Assembly: GCF_022829445.1 (NCBI RefSeq)
Contig: NZ_JAKSXY010000061.1
Coordinates: 1-64,000, forward strand
DNA from: Methylobacterium sp. J-068
GTDB lineage: Bacteria; Pseudomonadota; Alphaproteobacteria; Rhizobiales; Beijerinckiaceae
Length of the DNA: 64,000 nt
Direction of reading: 5' to 3'
Under the pieces are notes generated by a model. It made no database searches and was not told the DNA's origin. It saw nothing but the letters and a program-made list of their open reading frames with translations. The position numbers and the translations under genes were made by a program. Shown here in pieces: positions 58,841 to 64,000 of this stretch. Numbering within the stretch: the first letter of the stretch is position 1; each line of letters opens with the position of its first letter.

Positions 58841-61052
58841 ACTCGATCCGCACCACGACGCTGTCGCTCGCCCCCGTGGCGTCCATCACCGAGATGCGGG
58901 CGAAGCCGGCGCCCTCCGGAGCCCAGGCGGACTGGCGCCGGGCGCTGCCCGCCACCGGCAGGCCGTCCACCATCCAGGTCAGGGGCGGCACCCCGCCGAG
59001 CGCCTTCAGGGCGAGGCTCGCGGCCGGGGCGGGATCGGAATCCGACAATCCGAGATCGATGCGGGCGCCGTCTGGCGGGTAGGCGATCTTCAGGGCGGCC
59101 CCGAGCGCCGCCGACAGGGTCTTGGGGATGTCGCGCCGGATGTGGCGCAGGGGCGGCGGCAGGCCGGCCGTGGTGGTCACCAGGGCCTCGCGCGGCATCG
59201 GCACGGGATCGGGCTCGCCCCCGAACCGCGCGAAGGCGTCGAACAGGATGGGGGCCGCGACCACCCGGCCGACGAGCCCCGGCACGGCGTTGCCGTCCGG
59301 CCGACCGGCCCAGACTGCGATGGTCACGCGCCGGTCGAAGCCCACCGCCAGGGCGTCCCGGTAGCCGTAGGAGGTGCCGGTCTTGTAGGCGATCCGGCCG
59401 GCCAGGGCATTCTCCGGCGGCGGCGCGCCCCGCAGGGTATCGGCGACGTACCAGGCGGCGACCGGCTCGGTGACGCGCGCCTCCGGCGCCGGCTCGGCCC
59501 GGATTCCGTCGACGCGCCGCACGAGGTTCGGCACCAGCCCCTGCCGGGCCAGCCCCGAGAACAGGCGGGCCAGATCCGTGAGCGTGATACCGAGGCCGCC
59601 GAGCGCGACCGGCAGGCCCGGCGCGGTGTCGCGGGGTAGTTCGATGCGGGCGCCCGCCGCCCGCAGGCGCGCGATGAAGCGGGCGGGGCCGACGGCCTCC
59701 AGCAGGTCCACCGCCGGCACGTTCAGGGAGAGCTGGAGGGCGCGCCGCGCCGTCACCGTGCCCTGGTAGCCGAGGTCGAAATTCTCGGGCGCGTAGCCGG
59801 AAAAGCGCACCGGCCGGTCGTCGAGCTGCGTCTCGGGATGGGCCAGCCCCGTCTCGAAGGCGAGCGCGTAGATGAAGGGCTTCAGGGCCGAGCCCGGCGA
59901 GCGGATCGCGCCCGTCATGTCGATGGCGCCGGCGCGGGTGCCGTCGAGGTAGCCGGGACTGCCGACCTGGGCCAGCACCGCGCCGGTGCGGTTGTCGAGC
60001 GCCAGGATCGCCACCGAGAGGCCCGGACCCAGCGCGGCCGCGCGCTCCGTGGCCAGGGTCTCGAGGCTCGCCTGCAGGCGTCCGTCGAGGGTGAGGCGGA
60101 GGATCCGCGCGGCCGGGTCGGCGGCATGGGCGGCCTCGGCGGCGTGGGCCGCCAGCATCGGGAAGGGTTTTCGCACGGTCGGCACCGGCTCCGCGCGGGC
60201 GGCCTCCGCCTCGGCCGCCGTCACGACGCCCTGCGCCGCCGCGATGTCCAGCACCCGGTCGCGGGCGCGGCGGGCCACGGCGGGATACCGGTCCGGCCGC
60301 CGCGCCTCGGGGGCCTGCGGCAGGGCGACGAGGAGCGCGCTCTCGGCGAAGGACAGCCGCGCCGGCTCGCGGCCGAAATAGGCGAGGCTCGCCGCCCGCA
60401 GGCCCTCGACCGGGCCGCCATAGGGGGCGAGCGCGAGGTAGAGGTCGAGCACCCCGTCCTTGCCGAGGCACCGCTCCAGCTGCACCGCCCGCACCATCTG
60501 GCGCAGCTTGGCGGCCAGCGAGCGCTCGGCGCGGGGCTCCACGAGGCGGGCCACCTGCATCGACAGGGTCGAGCCGCCGGAGACGATGCGCCCGGCAGCC
60601 AACCATTGCCACGCGGCCCGGAGGGTGGCGGCCGGATCGATGCCCGGATGGGCGGCGAAGCGCCGGTCCTCGTAGGCCGTGAGCATGGCCAGCAGGCGCG
60701 GGTCGACTCCGGATGCCTGAACCGGCAGGCGCCAGCGCCCGTCGGCGGTCGCGAAGGGGCGCAGCAGACGCCCGTCCCGGTCGAGCACCACGGGGGAGCG
60801 GAGCTCGGCCTGGGTCAGGTCGAGGGGCGGGAGCGTCTCGACGAAGCGCCAGAGGGCGAGCGCTGGGGCGAGGAGGATGAGCAGAAGGCCGGCAAGAACC
60901 CACCCCCCTCCGCGGGAGAGGGGGATCGCGGAGCGACGGGGAGAGGGGGCGACCTCTCCGGAAAAGGCGCGCCCCTCTTGCGGGGCTTCGTCCCGGCCCG
61001 CCCCGCTTCGCGGGCCACCCTCCCCCGCGGAGGGGGGAGGGTCGGGTGGCAT
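58839..61052 (-). CDS. pbpC: Penicillin-binding protein 1C
   Basis: Bifunctional class A peptidoglycan synthase, 737 aa. Unusual N-terminus (about 1-50) rich in Pro/Gly/Arg, then a membrane anchor (VLAGLLLILLAPALALW). GT51 domain: LTAYEDRRFAAHPGID, GGSTLSMQVARLVEPR, KDGVLDLYLALAPYGG. Transpeptidase: SPGSALKPFIYAL (SxxK), SLNVPAVDL (SxN), KTGTSYG. C-terminal PBP1C domain (PPDGARIDL...PLTWMVDGLPV). The ATG at 61052 has AGTAGG before it; a GTG at 61061 touches the upstream stop. Sequence for residues 4-49 lies inside a palindromic repeat (60905-61042). It follows the alpha-2-macroglobulin gene, the classic pairing. Confidence 0.95.
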   Translation of the reverse strand: MPPDPPPSAGEGGPRSGAGRDEAPQEGRAFSGEVAPSPRRSAIPLSRGGGWVLAGLLLILLAPALALWRFVETLPPLDLTQAELRSPVVLDRDGRLLRPFATADGRWRLPVQASGVDPRLLAMLTAYEDRRFAAHPGIDPAATLRAAWQWLAAGRIVSGGSTLSMQVARLVEPRAERSLAAKLRQMVRAVQLERCLGKDGVLDLYLALAPYGGPVEGLRAASLAYFGREPARLSFAESALLVALPQAPEARRPDRYPAVARRARDRVLDIAAAQGVVTAAEAEAARAEPVPTVRKPFPMLAAHAAEAAHAADPAARILRLTLDGRLQASLETLATERAAALGPGLSVAILALDNRTGAVLAQVGSPGYLDGTRAGAIDMTGAIRSPGSALKPFIYALAFETGLAHPETQLDDRPVRFSGYAPENFDLGYQGTVTARRALQLSLNVPAVDLLEAVGPARFIARLRAAGARIELPRDTAPGLPVALGGLGITLTDLARLFSGLARQGLVPNLVRRVDGIRAEPAPEARVTEPVAAWYVADTLRGAPPPENALAGRIAYKTGTSYGYRDALAVGFDRRVTIAVWAGRPDGNAVPGLVGRVVAAPILFDAFARFGGEPDPVPMPREALVTTTAGLPPPLRHIRRDIPKTLSAALGAALKIAYPPDGARIDLGLSDSDPAPAASLALKALGGVPPLTWMVDGLPVAGSARRQSAWAPEGAGFARISVMDATGASDSVVVRIE
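60905..61042. repeat. Palindromic intergenic repeat, family B (copy 2), inside pbpC
   Basis: Begins cccctccgcgggagag and ends ccctcccccgcggagggggg followed by agggt; both ends match the intergenic copy at 26347-26465 and are complementary to one another. It is read in frame by pbpC as the cytoplasmic N-terminal tail. Confidence 0.78.
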
Positions 61053-61061
61053 CGCACGCAC

Positions 61062-64000
61062 CTACTTCGCGCTCACCGTCATGGCGCCGAACCCCGTGCG
61101 CCCGAAGCGCTCGGGCCGGTACATGTCCTCGATGGTGGCGGCCGGATGGACGTAGGTGCCGGGCGAGACCGCGCGGACGGTGTAGGCGACCCGGAAGAAG
61201 GCCGATTGCTCGGGGGTGCGCTCGTAGGCCGCCACGAAGCGGTCGTCGCGGAACTCCGTATGGACCGGGGCCACGTCCGACTTGGCGAAGGCGAGGCCGT
61301 TGAGGGCGTCGGCATCGAGGAGCTTCGGGTTGTCGATCTCCAGGCCGGCGGGCAGCCGGTCGACGAGGAGGAGGCGCCCGGCGCTGGCCTTGGCCTCGGT
61401 CACGGTGAGGACCACGACGAGGCGGTCGTTCTGGCGTACCCCCTGCGCGAGGTCGACCGCGCTGCCGTCGAGGCGGTGATAGCGCCGCTCGATCGTGTAG
61501 CCGCGCGCCTCGGCCGGCTCCGGCGCGATCGGGTTGCCGCTGACGCTGACCACCGCCTGCACGGGCTGGGTGCCGGCATTCACCAGGGTGACGGGCTTGG
61601 CCGCGAGCGCCGCCGCGCGATAGCTGCGCGCCACGGCGCCGCTCTCGGGGCGGCCGTCGAGGGTGAAGCGCAGGGCCTCGGATTCCGCGCTCAGGCCCTC
61701 GGCCGCCAGCACCATCCAGGCGTCCTCCTGCGTGCTGGTCGGCCGTCCGCTCGCGCGCTCGGCCGCGATGATGGCGCCGAGCGGCTGCACGCTGTCGCGG
61801 GCGAGCCCCGTCTCGGCGGCGAGCGCCAGCAGGCCGGCACCGTCGCGCAGGCGCGAGCCGTAATCGGCGCGGTAGCCCGTCCCCGTGGAGGCGGCCTCCT
61901 TGAAGCCGGCGAGCGCCGAGGCGAAGGCCTTGGCCGCGCGGCCCCGGTCGCCGAGCAGCGCCAGGGCCGCCGCGATCTGCCCGCGCGCCAGCGGCGTCGC
62001 GAAGGCGGCGAGCTTGGTGTCGGCGAGGTAGCGCAGGTCGCCCATCACCGGGCGGCCGTTGCGGGCGAGCACGTAGGCCGCGTAGGCGATGTCCATGCCG
62101 CCCTCCCCCACCTCCGTGGTGTTGGCCACCACGTTGCGCAGCCGGTCGAGGGCGTTGGCGAAGGCGGTCTGGGGCACGGCGAAGCCGCGCTCGCGGGCCC
62201 GGGTCAGGAAGTCGGTGACGTAGGCGTTGAGCCAGGTGTCGCTGGCCCCGTCCGTGGACCAGAGGCCGAAATCGCCGGCCGCGTTCTGGCGAGCCAGCAC
62301 GCGCTCGATCGCATGGCGCACCCGCTCGTCGGCTTGTGTGTCGAGGCCGAGCTTGTCCAGCGCCGCGAGGCGGTTGACGTAGAGGAGCGGCATCGCCCGG
62401 CTCACGGTCTGCTCGGAGCAGCCGTAGGGATAGCGGTCGAGGGCCTGGAGCAGGGCCGGCACGTCGATGCCGGCGAGATTCGAGGCGGAGAGCGAGACCG
62501 TGCCGGTGCCGGGCAGGATGTCGGCCAGGAGTTCGTCCGAGAGCTTCAGGGAGGCTCCGGGCTCCAGGGACTGCACGGAGCGCCGCGCCAGCGCCCCGGT
62601 GCCGGGACCGATGGTCAGGGAGAAACTCTGCCCGACGCCCTCGGGCAGGCCGGGGCCGCTGAGGGTGAGGTCGATCCGCGACGGGCCGGGCCCGGCGGCG
62701 GTGATGGGGATCACCAGCGAGCCCTTGGCGCCCGCCTCCAGCCGCAGGGTCCGATGCAACGCCTCGGCGCCGACCAGCACGGAGCCCGTCAGGTCGAGGT
62801 CCACGCTGTAATCGCCGGCCTGCCCCTCGACGTTGTCGATGGCGACGAAGAAGCGCGAGCGGTCGCCGACATTGAGGAAGCGCGGCAGGGTGCCGGTGAG
62901 CACGACGGGATCGCGGATGATCACGTCGGCCTGGGCCGCGCCCACGCGTGATCGGCTCCAGGCGGTGACCATGACCCGGCCGGTGCCGTTGAAGGCCGGC
63001 AGGGGGAAGCTGACGCTGGCCTTGCCGTCCGGCCCGACCGTGACGGGCCCGGAATAGAGCGCCAGCGGCGCCTGGGTCGGGGGCGCGTCGGCGAGTTCGG
63101 CCGCAGCTCCGTCGCCGCCGGAGCGGATGGCGCCGAGCGTCCCCTGCATGCCGTCGATGAGGTATCCGTAGAGGTCGCGGATCTCGGGGCCGAGCGCCTT
63201 CTGGCCGAAGAAGTAGCCGAACGGGTTGGGCGCCTCGTAGCGGGTAAGGTTGAGGATGCCGACATCGACGAGCGCCACGCTGACCCGCGCCTCCTCGCCG
63301 GATCGCAGGCCGGCGAGCTGGATCGGCAGGGTCAGGGTCTCGCGCGGGCGAACCTTGGCCGGCGCCTCGAGGGTGACGCCGAGGGTGCGGCTGTCCCGGT
63401 CGACCCCGAACCAGGCCACGCCGAGGGCCCGGCCGGGCAGGCGCCGGGCCGCCTGGTCGAGGGGCCGGTAGGCGGTGGCGACGAGGTAGGCGCCCGAGCC
63501 CCATTCCGCCTTGACGGGAATGTCCACGGTGGCGCCATCGGCCGGGACGTCGACGGTGAGGAGCGCGTGCAGTTTATCGCTGACGACCGCCAGCGTCGCC
63601 CGCCCCTTGAACTTCGGTTGCAGGCGGGCGCGCAGGGTCTCGCCCGCCGCATAGGCCGCCTTGTCGAGGCGCAGATCGAGGAGATCCGGCACGTCCGCCG
63701 TCTCGGAGCCGCCCCAGCCCACCGTGAAGGTCACGCTCGCGGTAGCGGCCGGCCGGCCGGGCACGCTCGCCTCCAGCCGGTAGGTGCCGTAGCTCACCGT
63801 GGCGCTGACGCGGCCCGGCGCGTCGGGCCCAAGGTCGAGGCGGCCATCGGCGATGCGGCGGGTGCTGGTGACGGGCTCATAGGACCAGCGCCCGCCCTCG
63901 CGGTACCATTGATAGGTCTTCTCGACGCGCTGGAGCGTCCAGGCCACGTCGCCCTGCGCCAGGCGCTGCCCGTCCGGGGCGGCCATGACCACGTCGAAGC
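61062..64000 (-). CDS. Bacterial alpha-2-macroglobulin (partial, C-terminal part)
   Basis: At least 976 residues; the gene continues past the right edge, since the frame is open to base 64000. Large envelope-anchored protease trap paired with PBP1C: when a protease cleaves the bait region, the protein closes around it. MG-type beta domains come first. PLDQAARRLPGRALGVAWFGVDRDSRTL and the A2M segment RVMVTAWSRSRVGAAQADVIIRDPV follow. The thioester motif is YPYGCSEQTVSRAMPLLY (Cys-x-Glu-Gln), present, so the protein should form the reactive thioester. The C-terminal receptor-like domain ends RPERFGRTGFGAMTVSAK. Immediately followed by pbpC. Confidence 0.92.
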   Translation of the reverse strand, partial: FDVVMAAPDGQRLAQGDVAWTLQRVEKTYQWYREGGRWSYEPVTSTRRIADGRLDLGPDAPGRVSATVSYGTYRLEASVPGRPAATASVTFTVGWGGSETADVPDLLDLRLDKAAYAAGETLRARLQPKFKGRATLAVVSDKLHALLTVDVPADGATVDIPVKAEWGSGAYLVATAYRPLDQAARRLPGRALGVAWFGVDRDSRTLGVTLEAPAKVRPRETLTLPIQLAGLRSGEEARVSVALVDVGILNLTRYEAPNPFGYFFGQKALGPEIRDLYGYLIDGMQGTLGAIRSGGDGAAAELADAPPTQAPLALYSGPVTVGPDGKASVSFPLPAFNGTGRVMVTAWSRSRVGAAQADVIIRDPVVLTGTLPRFLNVGDRSRFFVAIDNVEGQAGDYSVDLDLTGSVLVGAEALHRTLRLEAGAKGSLVIPITAAGPGPSRIDLTLSGPGLPEGVGQSFSLTIGPGTGALARRSVQSLEPGASLKLSDELLADILPGTGTVSLSASNLAGIDVPALLQALDRYPYGCSEQTVSRAMPLLYVNRLAALDKLGLDTQADERVRHAIERVLARQNAAGDFGLWSTDGASDTWLNAYVTDFLTRARERGFAVPQTAFANALDRLRNVVANTTEVGEGGMDIAYAAYVLARNGRPVMGDLRYLADTKLAAFATPLARGQIAAALALLGDRGRAAKAFASALAGFKEAASTGTGYRADYGSRLRDGAGLLALAAETGLARDSVQPLGAIIAAERASGRPTSTQEDAWMVLAAEGLSAESEALRFTLDGRPESGAVARSYRAAALAAKPVTLVNAGTQPVQAVVSVSGNPIAPEPAEARGYTIERRYHRLDGSAVDLAQGVRQNDRLVVVLTVTEAKASAGRLLLVDRLPAGLEIDNPKLLDADALNGLAFAKSDVAPVHTEFRDDRFVAAYERTPEQSAFFRVAYTVRAVSPGTYVHPAATIEDMYRPERFGRTGFGAMTVSAK

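Noticed and set aside
57901..63504. An 1867-residue minus-strand open frame and many other long antisense frames
   Set aside because: High G+C makes stop codons rare, so shadow frames are long. This one crosses convergent real genes and has Arg/Pro/Gly-rich low-complexity translation.

Overview
The base composition (very high G+C throughout), the gene repertoire and the gene order point to an alphaproteobacterium of the Hyphomicrobiales, most likely Methylobacterium or Methylorubrum. The pointers are the mdh-sucCDAB-lpd block, the divK-pleD pair, DUF3572, the short dapB-gpmA neighbourhood and a candidate EcfG-type promoter. This is inference from recognised families; no database search was run. 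Most of the window is ordinary chromosomal backbone. I saw no rRNA, tRNA, CRISPR array, IS element, prophage or origin.

Layout. 1-5.0 kb (minus strand): a branched-chain-amino-acid-type ABC transporter (livK-H-M-G-F; livF runs off the left edge) and an XRE-cupin regulator. 5.2-8.1 kb (plus): an omega-amino-acid:pyruvate transaminase and a methylmalonate-semialdehyde dehydrogenase; with the transporter and regulator they look like one uptake-and-degradation unit. 8.4-8.9 kb: a PhnB-like protein. 9.0-18.3 kb (minus): mdh, sucC, sucD, sucA, sucB, lpd, half of the TCA cycle in one direction. 18.5-21.9 kb: TetR regulator, GloB, a methyltransferase, MarC. 22.1-22.7 kb: an AT-rich island with one Cys-rich secreted protein. 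22.9-27.1 kb: dapB, gpmA, alkB, a secreted protein, grpE. 27.2-34.6 kb: glnD, rpiA, DUF2059 protein, pleD, divK, DUF3572.

34.7-42.4 kb: DoxX, a small methyltransferase coupled to a half-length glycosyltransferase, topoisomerase IB, an SDR, a cydA with no cydB beside it, and two regulators whose receiver domains lack the phospho-acceptor Asp. 42.4-47.6 kb: a run of small secreted or membrane proteins (several under 90 residues), an EamA half-transporter, CrcB and a DUF2778 peptidoglycan-type protein. 47.7-51.5 kb: a PaoABC-type molybdenum hydroxylase operon. 51.8-53.2 kb: an M20 dipeptidase. 53.3-58.8 kb: four genes joined by ATGA overlaps that form a compact surface-glycan glycosyltransferase operon. 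58.8-64.0 kb: pbpC and a bacterial alpha-2-macroglobulin (runs off the right edge).

No wholly new system is obvious. The best leads are: a dispersed repeat family that overlaps stop codons and forms terminator-like hairpins; a second intergenic repeat that appears to have become the cytoplasmic N-terminus of PbpC; the paired pseudo-receiver regulators with a perfect palindrome and a 21-bp-spaced direct repeat between them; the glycosyltransferase operon with uncharacterised accessory domains; an orphan cydA; and a Walker A substitution in LivF.
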